The notes beneath the pieces are model-generated. The model was not told the origin of the DNA, did not search any database, and saw nothing but the letters and a program-made list of their open reading frames with translations. A program made the translations under genes and the position numbers. DNA of 64,000 bases from contig NZ_RKHK01000001.1 in NCBI RefSeq assembly GCF_003752405.1, positions 744,001-808,000 of the forward strand, given 5' to 3'. This stretch comes from Bogoriella caseilytica. GTDB taxonomy: Bacteria > Actinomycetota > Actinomycetes > Actinomycetales > Actinomycetaceae. Shown here one piece after another: positions 48,926 to 58,694 of this stretch. Numbering within the stretch: position 1 is the first letter of the stretch; each line of letters begins with the position of its first letter.

Positions 48926-50833
48926 GTGCTGGGGTACCGATCGATCTTCACCGTAGATGTGGACGGGGATCCCGTTCCGGCTGTACTCGCGCAGGTGCAA
49001 ACCTGGCTACAAGGCAAGCAGTACGCACCTCAGGCGCTGACCGCCAACGGCGACGTGGCGCAGGTTGGTGACCGTGCCGAAGCAGTCATCACCACAGAAA
49101 CCGACGCGGACGGTTCCTCATCCGCATTGTTTACTCTTCGTGAGGACTCGGACCCGAGGGGGGCCTGGATTACGCAGATCATCGCCCACACACCGGCTGG
49201 GGCGGGCCAGCGTCCGTGGGTGTGGATCGATGTGGAGCAGGAAGGTGTCGACGACGTGTGGGCGGCACGCCCCCGTGTTGCGCGGGAGCTCCTTGCGAAG
49301 CTCCCAGGAGATGATCACGGGGCCCCGCTCACGCCTTGCCCTACTCTGCTTGGCGCGGATGAAGTGGATGGGCTGATCGACGTACTCACGAGCCGTGAGC
49401 GCCGAGGTCCCGTGTTCGTAGCTGGCAGCAGTGAGACTCTGCCGATCAATCGCTGGGCGGACTATGTCGAAGGGCTGCTTCGCGAAACCGTCGGGTTGTC
49501 AGCAGGTTATGTCCTCGACGGAAAGGCCACGGAGCGCTTCGCGGAGGCTGTCGGAGCCCGCCATGCCGTCAGACCAGGCACGCTCCGCACCTACCTACCC
49601 GGGCTCGATCCCAGCAGTAATCTCGACGCGCTCCGACACCGGTTCCTCACCACCGAGACTATCCTGGAGAGCCCACCCGGGCGGATTCGTAAGTTGCTTG
49701 GTTTGCGCGCCCGCGACTTGGCCCTCAAAACCTCAGTGCCCCGATGGGCTGGGCGCGTGGAGTCACGCTTGCTCGCGGCCACCGACGCCCGCGTCCTGGA
49801 TTGGCGTCCGACCGCACTGGTAGGCCAAGACAAAAAGGTCACCCTCTCTTCTGAGCACGTGGTCAGCACCACTGAAACGCTCCCGGAGGCCAAGCGCGCT
49901 AAGGCGAACGAAGCGCAGCGAACGCCAGATCCGACCCAGGAGACAACGCGCCCGCATTCTGCGCGAGCAACTCCGACCACGCCGGACGGACTCGCACAGC
50001 TGGCCCGCGAACTGTTCGCTACCGACCTCAGCGAGGAACTGCTGCGGAGCTTGGCGACCGAACGTGGCCACTGGGTAATCCGCGAAGCGGAGTTCGCCCA
50101 GCTATCTGCCTCCCACCAGCGGGCCGTGGGACGCGCCCAGGCGCTCAACGACCGGCTGTTACGACTCGAAGATGAGCTCGCCGAGTCACGCAGAGAATCA
50201 GAGGACGCCCAGTTGGAGTGGGCGGATGCCCAGCAGACTGCGTCTGAGCTCGAGCGAACGGTCCTAACTCTTCGGCGACGCCTGATGGAGGCAGGGCAAC
50301 AAGAGTCCGCTTGGGCCGACCCGGACGACCCCTCTGGACTGGAAATCACGCCTGAGAGCTTCGCCGAGCTCCTTGTCCGTTTCGACGAGTTCACGCACGT
50401 GCGCTTCACTGGCGACGAGACGCCTTGCGAGGTACTGGACCAGAAGATGCCTGTGGGAGCAGCGGCCAAAGCATGGAGCGCTCTCGTGGCCCTCGAGCAC
50501 TACGCCCGCGGAAAGAAGTCGGGTGAGGTGGTAGGCGGAGTTCAGCAATATCTCACCCATCCGCCCGAGGGGTACGCCACGTTCTCCGCGAACCGGCATG
50601 CCGCAAACGAGAGCGAGGATGTCAGGAAGAACCCAAAGTTTTCTAGCCCGCGCATACTACCGGTGCCGACCGGAGTCGACAGCAACGGTCGAGTGTTCAT
50701 GGGGTCGCACTTTAAGATCGCCCGGTTAGCGATGGTTTCGCCTCGACTCCACTATCACGACGCGACAGCCGTCGACGGTTGCGTGTACGTAGGCTATATC
50801 GGCCCGCATCTCCCAACGCAGGCAACTAACTGA
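48926..50833 (+). CDS. unknown 635-residue protein with coiled coil, defence-island neighbour
   Basis: No domain is recognised. Residues 1-110 look like an alpha/beta unit (GYRSIFTVDVDGDPVPAVLAQVQTWL...ALFTLREDSD), 110-300 are mixed, 300-365 are low-complexity and hydrophilic, 380-460 are a long coiled coil (LNDRLLRLEDELAESRRESEDAQLEWADAQQTASELERTVLTLRRRL), and 475-635 form a C-terminal globular domain ending with aromatic and histidine residues (RLHYHDATAVDGCVYVGYIGPHL). GTG 48926 follows AGGAG. It converges on the giant helicase-nuclease gene with a 6-bp gap, suggesting the two moved together. Confidence 0.7.
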   Translation: MLGYRSIFTVDVDGDPVPAVLAQVQTWLQGKQYAPQALTANGDVAQVGDRAEAVITTETDADGSSSALFTLREDSDPRGAWITQIIAHTPAGAGQRPWVWIDVEQEGVDDVWAARPRVARELLAKLPGDDHGAPLTPCPTLLGADEVDGLIDVLTSRERRGPVFVAGSSETLPINRWADYVEGLLRETVGLSAGYVLDGKATERFAEAVGARHAVRPGTLRTYLPGLDPSSNLDALRHRFLTTETILESPPGRIRKLLGLRARDLALKTSVPRWAGRVESRLLAATDARVLDWRPTALVGQDKKVTLSSEHVVSTTETLPEAKRAKANEAQRTPDPTQETTRPHSARATPTTPDGLAQLARELFATDLSEELLRSLATERGHWVIREAEFAQLSASHQRAVGRAQALNDRLLRLEDELAESRRESEDAQLEWADAQQTASELERTVLTLRRRLMEAGQQESAWADPDDPSGLEITPESFAELLVRFDEFTHVRFTGDETPCEVLDQKMPVGAAAKAWSALVALEHYARGKKSGEVVGGVQQYLTHPPEGYATFSANRHAANESEDVRKNPKFSSPRILPVPTGVDSNGRVFMGSHFKIARLAMVSPRLHYHDATAVDGCVYVGYIGPHLPTQATN

Positions 50834-50839
50834 GTTCCG

Positions 50840-53800
50840 CTACGCCTCAAATACCCGCTCGTCTTGGGCAGTGAGAAAGTTCTCCCTAGCCGCCGCCTGC
50901 AACACGCCCTCTAAGCGCTCGCGGACCTTGGCACCCAAACGCGTCACGCCAAACACCCGCGCAGTCTCCCGCAGTGCGTCCTCGTGTTCCATGCCGTGCG
51001 CACTGCGAACGACATCGACCATCGCGTTGCGAAGCTCCTGGTACGGCACATCGTGAATATCGCGCTTGTCGTCGGGCAGTCGGTAGGCGGTGAAGGCGTC
51101 CGCATTCATGCCCTCGGGCCAGTAGACAACGTCACCGTTCTTCGCCTCGACGGCAAGCCCGCGGGGTGCGCAGGCAAGGATCTGCGCCCGCCGGGTCTCA
51201 CGTACCCTGCTCAGGTCGAACCGGGCTGCGACGATGCGCACGAGTCGTTCTTCCAGCACCGGCCCCTCCGTCTGGACGACGTCGCCGATCTCCTTTCGGA
51301 TGGCCGCCACCGAGGACCGCCTGTGGTCGGCGAGCATCCACAAACCGTGCTTAACCGAGGTCGATGCTGGCTCGAAGCGGGGCTGTGCCGTCGTGGCCGC
51401 AACGGACGCGGTGACAACCGGTGGGGCAAGTGCGGCGCTGATTATCGGTTCGATGCTTCCCGGCGGGGTGAGTTCGGGCACCGGGATCGACTCACTGTCG
51501 ATGACGGTGGGACGTCCAGCACCTACCACAGCGAAAGGTTGATTCGTCGGACGCTCAACCACCCCCGGCAAGTCCGCGTTGCCGAGCGAGTCGACCGTTT
51601 CAGGTTCGGGTGCCGTGGCGTGCGGCTCGGAGGCGGCAGCGACGACGCGGGCGACCACGGGCTGGGCGTCGCGCACCCAGGTGGGCAGCCAGATGCGCTC
51701 AACGCGCGACCATCCCATACGGCTGGTCAATACGGTGCTCGGGAGCCCTTCGCGGTCACCGACGCTGCCACGCCCTGCCCACGCCGGACCGTCGAGCATG
51801 ACGGCTACCCAGGGGCGCTCCGACCCGGCGCGCACGGCAAGGTCGATGGTGAAGTCGGACAGCCCGATGTGCGTCCGCACCTCAAGCCCTGCACTACGCA
51901 GCGCCCGCTCGACGTCCTCGAGATGTAGGTCTCGCGCCTCGGCCCGACGCAGGCCGGCCGCCTCGATACCGTTGCGCGCCGCGAGCAGGTAATCCTTGAG
52001 GTCGGCCAAGCCCATGGAGGTAGAACGGGACAGGTCCAGCTCGTGTGGCTCGAAGGAGCAGAAAACCACCACCTGCTCCTTCGCGCGTGTCACCGCGACG
52101 TTGAGGCGGCGCTCGCCGCCCGCCCGGCTGAGCGGACCCCAGTTCAGCGGCACCTTCCCACGTGCGTCGGCCGCGAACGCCAGAGTAAAGAGGATGGCGT
52201 CACGCTCGTCGCCCTGAACGTTCTCGAGGTTCTTGACGAAGAGCGGCTCATCCGCCCGGGACAGTGCTTCCTCGACGCGAAAGTCTCGTTGCCGGACCTC
52301 GTCGAGGAGGTTAAGGATGTGGTCGCGCTGACGCGTATTGAAGGTGACCACGCCGATGCTCCGCTCCGGGCGTGTGGAGAGGCGGTTGCGGATCTCCGCG
52401 ACGACGGCGTCAGCCTCGGCGCGGTTGATACGAGCTGCGCCGCGACCACCGCCCTCCCACACGCCGTCGACCCGGCGCAGGTGCAGGGCCGGCACCTTTC
52501 CGTGAGCTGGCGGCGTGGGGAAGCTGGACAGGCGTCCCTCGTAGTACTGGCTGTTGGAGAACGCGATGAGGGACTCGTCGCGGGAGCGGTAGTGCCAGGT
52601 CAGGAGTAGCTGGGGCAGTCGCGACTCCACCCCCTCGGAGAGGATCGACTCAAGATCCACCGGGACCGGGAGGGAGTCGTCGGCGAGCTCATCCTCCTCG
52701 TCCTCGCTAGGTCCAGCCGCGGCGAACATCGAGGACGGGGGCATCTGCTTGGAGTCGCCGACGATCACCACGGCCCGTCCCCGCCCCATCGCACCAATGG
52801 CTTCCGGGACACGGATCTGGGAAGCCTCGTCAAAGACGACGACGTCGAAGTCAATCGCGTCCGCCGGAAGGAACCGAGCCACCGAGGCGGGGCTCATGAG
52901 GAAGCACGGAGTGATCTGGGTGACCAGCGAGCCGAAGCGCTGCAGCATGCGCCGCGAAGACATGCCACCCCGGCGGCGGCCCAGCTGCCCGCGCAGCTCG
53001 GCGACGTCGCCCTTGCGGGCTACCGGGTCGAAGGTGCGTGCCCGCACGATGCGGCCGGAGAGCTCAGCAACCATCCGCTCCCGCACGTCCTCACCGGAGG
53101 ACAGGAACCGCTCGACCAGACGTCCACGTTCGCTTCCGTCGAAACCGGCCAAACCTGTGGAGTCGAGCCGCTCATCGAGCACGGCCCGGGCGACGCCGAG
53201 CCGCACGGTGTTCTCCACGTCCGCGCCGCGCAGGGCGCCGGTACGGACCGGTTCGGTCACTGCGCCGAGGCCGAGGGCCTCGAGTCGCGCGAGGGCGAAC
53301 CGCACCCGCAGCCAGCGCTGCAGACCAATGAACGCGCCACCTGCGCCATCAGCGGCCCAGTGCTGCAGGTCAGCACGCAGGGCCTCTCCACGGGTTCGGG
53401 AGCCGAGCCAGCGAGCGACTTCGCTGTCCGTGCTGCCGAGCTGCTGACGGAACGCGGTCCACGCCCCGTCGAGTCGTCGGACGGCGTCACCGCTAGGCAC
53501 CCTGCTAGAGGGACCGCTGAGAGCCTCAGTGGTCATCCGGTCAACCGAGACTCTGATCGTCTCCACATCGGGCCGGCTCGCGCCAAGGACGGCACGTAGG
53601 TGAGCGGGTACCTCAAGACTGTGCACCGCGCGGTCCAGCGCGTCAGCCTGTCCCTCGTCCAGTGGGTTCCATCCGTAAGGCAGTGAGATGCCCGGCAGGG
53701 TGGCGACGTGCTGCACGAGCCCGCGCATTTCGTCCCGCAGTGTCGCCAGGTTACGAAGAACCGCTGTCAGCTGCTTTTGCGGGAAGGTCGCCGGGCCTCG

Positions 53801-56800
53801 CATGACGTGCTGCAGGTCAGCGAGGATCGACGCGCGGCGCTTCTTCTTACCGAACATGCGCCCGTCGGCCTCGACCGAACGATTGACGATCCCATCGAGG
53901 TCGAGATCGAGCACACCAGGGAGGAAGTCACCGAGCCGCCCGCCCTGGTGCTCGCGGAAGTGCCTCACCGCACCTCGGGCGTGCTGGGCGTTGTTGCGCC
54001 ACGAGAGGGTGACAACTTGCGCGGCCTCCCCCGAACTGCGACCCAGGCCAGCGTGGACGGAGTCGAGCCAAGCTGCGATGGCGCCGAGCTCCGACGGCGT
54101 GGCGGCGATGGCCGCGATGTCACGGACGGCGGAGTCGCTGAGCGCGGCTTCAGACTCGCGAAGCTCCTGCAACACTCGGGCGACCGCGTTACGGTCCATC
54201 GCCGCGGGGTCGACGACCCCGGCGAGACGCCAGGGTGACTGATCTGGACAAACACCGAGGTCCATCAGAGCGTTACCGAGGTCACGACCAGCGTCGTATA
54301 CGTCGTTCAGCTCGACCTGGCCCATGACGATGCCACGCGGCACCTCCAGCGACACCGCCGCCTGGTCAGCCACGGCTTCCTTCAGTTCGAGAAGCACCTG
54401 GCGCGCGTCCCAGGCGGACATGTCGACCGGCCCGGCCTCGTGCAGGTGCCGGGGGTAACGCGCGAGTGACTCAACCAGCGCTCGGTAGTTCGCGCGAAGG
54501 GCTTCCCACGACGAGGACGTCGGAGCCGTCACGTCGAGCGCGTCGCTGATTTGCTGCCTCACGGCGGTGACGGTCTGGTTCTTGCCGTGGACGTCGAGGC
54601 TGAAAGCGCCAAGGCCGACACCGTCGAGACGCTTCTTGACGATATCGAGCGCGGCCTGCTTTTCGGCGACGAACAGGACCTTCTTCCCCTCGGCCAGGCA
54701 GTGGGCGATGAGGTTCGTAATGGTTTGGGACTTGCCGGTACCGGGAGGCCCTTCAAGGATGAACGATTTTCCCGCGGCAGCCCAGCGAACGGCCTCGATC
54801 TGGGAGCCGTCGGCGGGGATGGGAAGATAGGTCGTCGCCTCCGCGGCAGAGTCGGCCGCCGGTGGCTCTATGCCGTCGATGAAGGGCTGTCCTTGCGTCT
54901 CCACCAGGTGCTTGACCACCGGCCGATTCATGAAGTGCGACCAGTTCTCGCGCAGATCGCGCCACATCTCGATGGTGGAGAACTGCAGCAGCGCCAGGTG
55001 CGCCGTCTCTTCCACACGGAACTCCACGAGCTTGGCGCGCAGCAGAGCGGATCGAACGGCGGCCAAAGCGTTGGACACGTCGATACCAGACTCGTCCTCA
55101 CCCGGGTCACTGAGCTCGGGGATCTCCAAACCCCAAGTGACGAGGAGCTTCTCCACGAGGCAGTAGTTCGGCTCCATAGCACGTGTGTCGTCGAACTCGA
55201 CCGCGAAGCGTGTTCCGCCGCGCCCGCCGGTCAGGCGTACCGGAGCGAGGAAGAGAGGCGCCCTCCCCTGCCGGGCACCCTCGAACCACTCCAGGGTCCC
55301 GAGCGCGAGGTAGAGGCTGTCGGTGCCGGTCTCCTCGAGCGTCGTTCGAGCCTTGCGCTGGAGGTTGCGCAGGCGCGTGGCGTACTCACGTTGGCTCAGG
55401 GAGACGAAGAGCGTGTTTTCCTCGTCCATGATTCGCCGGAGCGAGTCGGCGTCGACGTCGGCGGCGGTGCGGGCACCCTGAGCCCTGTGAATCGCTGCGA
55501 GTTCGTCATGGGCAATGAGCTCGATCTGCTGGCCGTCAGCGATCTTGTCTTCGAGGCGCGGAAGACTGGCCGAAGGAACATGGACCGGAGTGCTGGACGC
55601 TGCCTTCAGCTTGAGCAGTGGGTTTCTATAGGTCATGTCGAGCAGAGCTCGTTGCCACCGCTGGACGCGCGGCGGTGCGCTCGCCTGCTGGGCGTCGCGC
55701 CTCTCTGAGGTAGCGGGGACGCGGCGCAACGGTGCTTGGACGGCCTCTCGGACGACTTCGACAACGCGAATTCCAGCCTCGAGGCGGATCGAGGGCAGTG
55801 GTTTGACGCGGCGATGAGCGGCGTTGACGTCGAGGAGATAGGCGACCTCACTGAGCTGCGCGCGCCACCAGCGGCGCACGAGGCCGCGCGCCTGGTCGAA
55901 GGCAATAGGTTCCTCATGGACGCACAGCGCGGTGGTCTCGACGGCGTCGAAGACGTCGGAGTCGGCGACCGTGACGATCGCACTCTCGTCCGTGAGGGCG
56001 ACGGCCGGCAGCTCTGTCTCCTCGGTGAGGTAGCCGGTGAACGCGTGGCCCTTGACCACGGCGATGACCGGGTGGATCCCAGCCTGCTCAAGGGCAGCGG
56101 CGTAGGTGCAGGCGAGGTCTAGGCACGTGCCTCGTCGCTCCTCAAGGACTTGAGCATGAGTGCGGACGCGTTGACCAGTGCCTTCGAACGACGAGGGGGC
56201 CTCAACGTAGGTGATGCCGCGGGTGGCCATTGCGTCGTAGACCGCCTCAGCGATCTTGTGAACCCGTTCGGGCCCGGACTGGTAGCCCTCAAGCGAAGGC
56301 GATCCGGTGCGCGCTGCGAGAAGCTCGCTCGCTTCCGTGAGGAGCGCGATGACAGTGGGGTCATTAGGACGCACGAAAGCCGCGAGGCTTTCGGGGATGC
56401 TGAGCGCCCACCACTCCTCAGCGGTGAGAAGTCGGGCATCAGCGGTGTCCCGGACAGCGGCCTTCTCAGCGCCCTCGCCGGTTGTGACCGTGAGGTGGAT
56501 GCCAGTCAAGAGCGCTTCGTCGAGCGCGACGAATGGGACTGGGTTGAGCCGCCACGCAAGCTGGTGGACGGGAATTTCGAGGTGGTCACCAGGCTCGACA
56601 GTTCCGATCGGAACGATGAGTGGTGGTGCAACCGGGGACTCGACCAGATCCGGTGGGGTGTCAAGGTCGATGGTCAGGGAGACGTCCATGATCGCATGAG
56701 GACCATTGTTCTGCACCCGGATCCCAGCGATCGGCGACACGCGGTTGTGGACAAGAGCGAAGTTCACTGCCTCCCGGTACAGGACGACAACGTCGAGTGC

Positions 56801-57433
56801 CCCCGTGCGCGCGGAGAGCACTCGAATACCCTCGCGGGGAAAGTCCTCTCCCGGCACGCGCTCCGCTGGGATCGGCACGGTTCGTTCACGCGGAGAACTT
56901 TCCGACGGTGAGGGCCTGACTGGATCGACAAGCGGCTCCGTCGGTGACGGCACGGCTGGCGATATGGGGGTGATGCCTGAGGGCGTTGTCGGTACCGGAG
57001 CAGGAGTGGGAGAGGTCCCGAGCGCTTGGAGCGCTGTTAAGTCCGCAACCACGTCGGGCAGATCAAGGGAGTCCGCGAGTAATGCCATGGTCTCGAGCGC
57101 GCGGTCCGCTTCGGCGCGGGTCACCGTGGAGGCGTGCGCTGCCTTGTTAGAGGCCTGGATCAACTCATCGATCCACGCTCGTTGCGAGGCGTCTACTTCG
57201 GTGAACACTCCGCGCTCGTATCGGAGGATTCGCAGCATGAGGCGCGGATCGCCTACGTCGGCGCGGTAGGGACGGCGCAGGCGTGCCGTCTCTTTCGCCT
57301 CGTAGAGTGGTAGCCAGGGCTTACCGTGCGCGGCTGCCGCCATGCGGTCGTCGACTAGTGGGCGCAACCCGCCACCAAGGCTGTCCAGCCCGCGGGTCTG
57401 ACGCTCCTTGTCAGTGAGCATCCCAGTCAGCAT
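50840..57433 (-). CDS. giant HEPN-transglutaminase-DUF4011-SF1 helicase-nuclease-DUF3320 protein
   Basis: 2197 residues. Order, with rough positions: Swt1-like HEPN (1-130; its R-N-x3-H motif is SNKAAH, so the Arg is lost), Pro-rich linker, beta-rich domain (200-340), transglutaminase-like domain (about 390-540; Cys in RRGTCLDLACTY, His in VKGHAFTGYL), DUF4011 (from about 595), SF1 helicase (Walker A GPPGTGKSQT about 896-905; Walker B VVVFDEASQI about 1535; then LLTWHYRSRDESLI and LNVAVTRAKEQVVVF), an MTES_1575/Vsr-like nuclease (about 1835-1920, VAVMLDGPAWAGRGSV) and DUF3320 (about 2030-2190). It resembles single-protein restriction or anti-phage effectors. ATG 57421 is an alternative start. 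Confidence 0.85.
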   Translation of the reverse strand: MLTGMLTDKERQTRGLDSLGGGLRPLVDDRMAAAAHGKPWLPLYEAKETARLRRPYRADVGDPRLMLRILRYERGVFTEVDASQRAWIDELIQASNKAAHASTVTRAEADRALETMALLADSLDLPDVVADLTALQALGTSPTPAPVPTTPSGITPISPAVPSPTEPLVDPVRPSPSESSPRERTVPIPAERVPGEDFPREGIRVLSARTGALDVVVLYREAVNFALVHNRVSPIAGIRVQNNGPHAIMDVSLTIDLDTPPDLVESPVAPPLIVPIGTVEPGDHLEIPVHQLAWRLNPVPFVALDEALLTGIHLTVTTGEGAEKAAVRDTADARLLTAEEWWALSIPESLAAFVRPNDPTVIALLTEASELLAARTGSPSLEGYQSGPERVHKIAEAVYDAMATRGITYVEAPSSFEGTGQRVRTHAQVLEERRGTCLDLACTYAAALEQAGIHPVIAVVKGHAFTGYLTEETELPAVALTDESAIVTVADSDVFDAVETTALCVHEEPIAFDQARGLVRRWWRAQLSEVAYLLDVNAAHRRVKPLPSIRLEAGIRVVEVVREAVQAPLRRVPATSERRDAQQASAPPRVQRWQRALLDMTYRNPLLKLKAASSTPVHVPSASLPRLEDKIADGQQIELIAHDELAAIHRAQGARTAADVDADSLRRIMDEENTLFVSLSQREYATRLRNLQRKARTTLEETGTDSLYLALGTLEWFEGARQGRAPLFLAPVRLTGGRGGTRFAVEFDDTRAMEPNYCLVEKLLVTWGLEIPELSDPGEDESGIDVSNALAAVRSALLRAKLVEFRVEETAHLALLQFSTIEMWRDLRENWSHFMNRPVVKHLVETQGQPFIDGIEPPAADSAAEATTYLPIPADGSQIEAVRWAAAGKSFILEGPPGTGKSQTITNLIAHCLAEGKKVLFVAEKQAALDIVKKRLDGVGLGAFSLDVHGKNQTVTAVRQQISDALDVTAPTSSSWEALRANYRALVESLARYPRHLHEAGPVDMSAWDARQVLLELKEAVADQAAVSLEVPRGIVMGQVELNDVYDAGRDLGNALMDLGVCPDQSPWRLAGVVDPAAMDRNAVARVLQELRESEAALSDSAVRDIAAIAATPSELGAIAAWLDSVHAGLGRSSGEAAQVVTLSWRNNAQHARGAVRHFREHQGGRLGDFLPGVLDLDLDGIVNRSVEADGRMFGKKKRRASILADLQHVMRGPATFPQKQLTAVLRNLATLRDEMRGLVQHVATLPGISLPYGWNPLDEGQADALDRAVHSLEVPAHLRAVLGASRPDVETIRVSVDRMTTEALSGPSSRVPSGDAVRRLDGAWTAFRQQLGSTDSEVARWLGSRTRGEALRADLQHWAADGAGGAFIGLQRWLRVRFALARLEALGLGAVTEPVRTGALRGADVENTVRLGVARAVLDERLDSTGLAGFDGSERGRLVERFLSSGEDVRERMVAELSGRIVRARTFDPVARKGDVAELRGQLGRRRGGMSSRRMLQRFGSLVTQITPCFLMSPASVARFLPADAIDFDVVVFDEASQIRVPEAIGAMGRGRAVVIVGDSKQMPPSSMFAAAGPSEDEEDELADDSLPVPVDLESILSEGVESRLPQLLLTWHYRSRDESLIAFSNSQYYEGRLSSFPTPPAHGKVPALHLRRVDGVWEGGGRGAARINRAEADAVVAEIRNRLSTRPERSIGVVTFNTRQRDHILNLLDEVRQRDFRVEEALSRADEPLFVKNLENVQGDERDAILFTLAFAADARGKVPLNWGPLSRAGGERRLNVAVTRAKEQVVVFCSFEPHELDLSRSTSMGLADLKDYLLAARNGIEAAGLRRAEARDLHLEDVERALRSAGLEVRTHIGLSDFTIDLAVRAGSERPWVAVMLDGPAWAGRGSVGDREGLPSTVLTSRMGWSRVERIWLPTWVRDAQPVVARVVAAASEPHATAPEPETVDSLGNADLPGVVERPTNQPFAVVGAGRPTVIDSESIPVPELTPPGSIEPIISAALAPPVVTASVAATTAQPRFEPASTSVKHGLWMLADHRRSSVAAIRKEIGDVVQTEGPVLEERLVRIVAARFDLSRVRETRRAQILACAPRGLAVEAKNGDVVYWPEGMNADAFTAYRLPDDKRDIHDVPYQELRNAMVDVVRSAHGMEHEDALRETARVFGVTRLGAKVRERLEGVLQAAARENFLTAQDERVFEA

Positions 57434-57911
57434 GTTGGCCTACCGTTCTCGTGACGCGTATACGCCCGCGGACAGTGAACATCGGGGTCGGACACTGGAG
57501 AGCATCGCATCGGGCACTGACATAAGACCTTTCGCTGTGCGAATCCGACGGCTCCAGCCACGCTCGGCGGCAAGGCCCAACCGAGGTCCACGCAGCACCG
57601 TCGAGGATGCTCATTCTGCCATCGTTAAGGTCAGCATTTGCCAGTTACTCCCCCTGCTCCTCGACGGATTCAGTTGATCAACCCCGATTACAGGTGACGA
57701 GTAGCCGCCCCGCACAGGAGAGATCAGTCCTGCTCCAGATAGTTCTCCAAGGTTGAGTCCGACGGCAGCAACGACGCCGGAAGGCGCCGGGGAACTTCAC
57801 CATCGACTCGCCAAATATCCATCTCCAGTGGCATGACTCCAGCTTGCCCCACGGCGCTCGAAAACAATCGCGGCTGAAGCGGCCCTTGGGCGGGTCTCTC
57901 GTGAGAGTCGC
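57434..57911. other. 478-bp region between two defence-type operons
   Basis: Holds the endonuclease stump at 57724-57834 and the promoter region of the giant gene. A perfect GTTGATCAAC palindrome at about 57673-57682 is too short to judge. Nothing else was recognised. Confidence 0.5.
57724..57834 (-). pseudogene. stump of a NucS/DUF91-type endonuclease gene
   Basis: 36 codons reading MPLEMDIWRVDGEVPRRL...STLENYLEQD then TGA. This is the characteristic N-terminus of DUF91/NucS-like proteins, where the family continues with D-P-S-L-L and a conserved IGRQV. Here the codon after Asp is TGA; Ser-Leu-Leu still follows, after which similarity disappears. GGAG still precedes the ATG. It lies 77 bp downstream of the EEP nuclease gene on the same strand and is best read as a deletion relic. 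Confidence 0.65.
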
Positions 57912-58694
57912 TCAGGAGCCGCCCCACCCAAGCGTCGCGCTGACCAGCGCATGGTCACTCCCAGCGCCGCGGGCTTCGTCCCAGAGGTGGTCGACGTGAT
58001 CGACGACGAGTTCTGGCGAGGCGTAGATCGCGTCGTATCGGCACTCGACACCGCCACGCAGGTGGGTGACCGTGAGCGGTCCGTCTGGGCGTTCGGAACG
58101 AACCCCTTCCGCCACGGCCGGGTTAGCGTCGAGGTAGTCGCGATACGCGTCCCGTAGGTCGTGCACCCGATCCGGGCCATAGAGCAGCGGCTCGTGCTTG
58201 TTCCACCATTCGTCAGCAGGCAGGTCGTGTCGCTCCCACTTCGGAGCGTTGCGGTCGATCCCGATCACGGCGGGTCCCGGCCGGTCGCGCAGCCACGCGG
58301 CGAAGCGGTTCACCTGACGCCCCTTGCCGGCCCGGCCCCAGGTCACTCCGGGCGGCGCGGCCCAGGAGCACGCCCAGAGGCCCCGTTCCTCGATCGTCAC
58401 CTTCGCCACGGCCGCCCGCTCCGGCGATGGCATGTCAGCCATGAGCCCGAAGTCTTCGATCCTGGCCGGTGCTCGAACCAACACCGCGCACCCGTATCTG
58501 GGCCCGCCATCAGCCAAGGGCGGCAAGTATTCAAACGCGACCTCGCCCTGATCGGCGAGCGCTCGGAAGTCCGCCCACGATTCGCGGGTGACCTCCTGCA
58601 GGCAGGCAATATCCCAGTCGAGCCGGCCCAGCAGGGCGGCCTGCTCCCGGCGCACGAAGCCATTGACGTTCCAGTCGACCACCGTGAAGCTCAT
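57912..58694 (-). CDS. endonuclease/exonuclease/phosphatase (EEP) family protein
   Basis: 260 residues. Conserved positions are the opening DWNVNGF (Asn), the metal Glu in CLQEV, the GIDRNAP loop (the usual GDxN is altered to DxN), and the terminal GSDHALVSATL with catalytic Asp-His. It is therefore probably an active metal-dependent DNA, RNA or phosphoester hydrolase. The ATG overlaps the helicase stop by 4 bp and it ends the four-gene operon. Having such a nuclease in a helicase/PLD operon is unusual. Confidence 0.85.
   Translation of the reverse strand: MSFTVVDWNVNGFVRREQAALLGRLDWDIACLQEVTRESWADFRALADQGEVAFEYLPPLADGGPRYGCAVLVRAPARIEDFGLMADMPSPERAAVAKVTIEERGLWACSWAAPPGVTWGRAGKGRQVNRFAAWLRDRPGPAVIGIDRNAPKWERHDLPADEWWNKHEPLLYGPDRVHDLRDAYRDYLDANPAVAEGVRSERPDGPLTVTHLRGGVECRYDAIYASPELVVDHVDHLWDEARGAGSDHALVSATLGWGGS

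Noticed and set aside
50984-51928. Long open frames on the plus strand opposite the giant helicase-nuclease gene
   Set aside because: No domain, no ribosome site, and the minus strand carries clear helicase, nuclease and DUF3320 motifs.
57673-57682. GTTGATCAAC as a terminator
   Set aside because: A 10-bp palindrome with no loop or T-tract cannot form a stable terminator hairpin.
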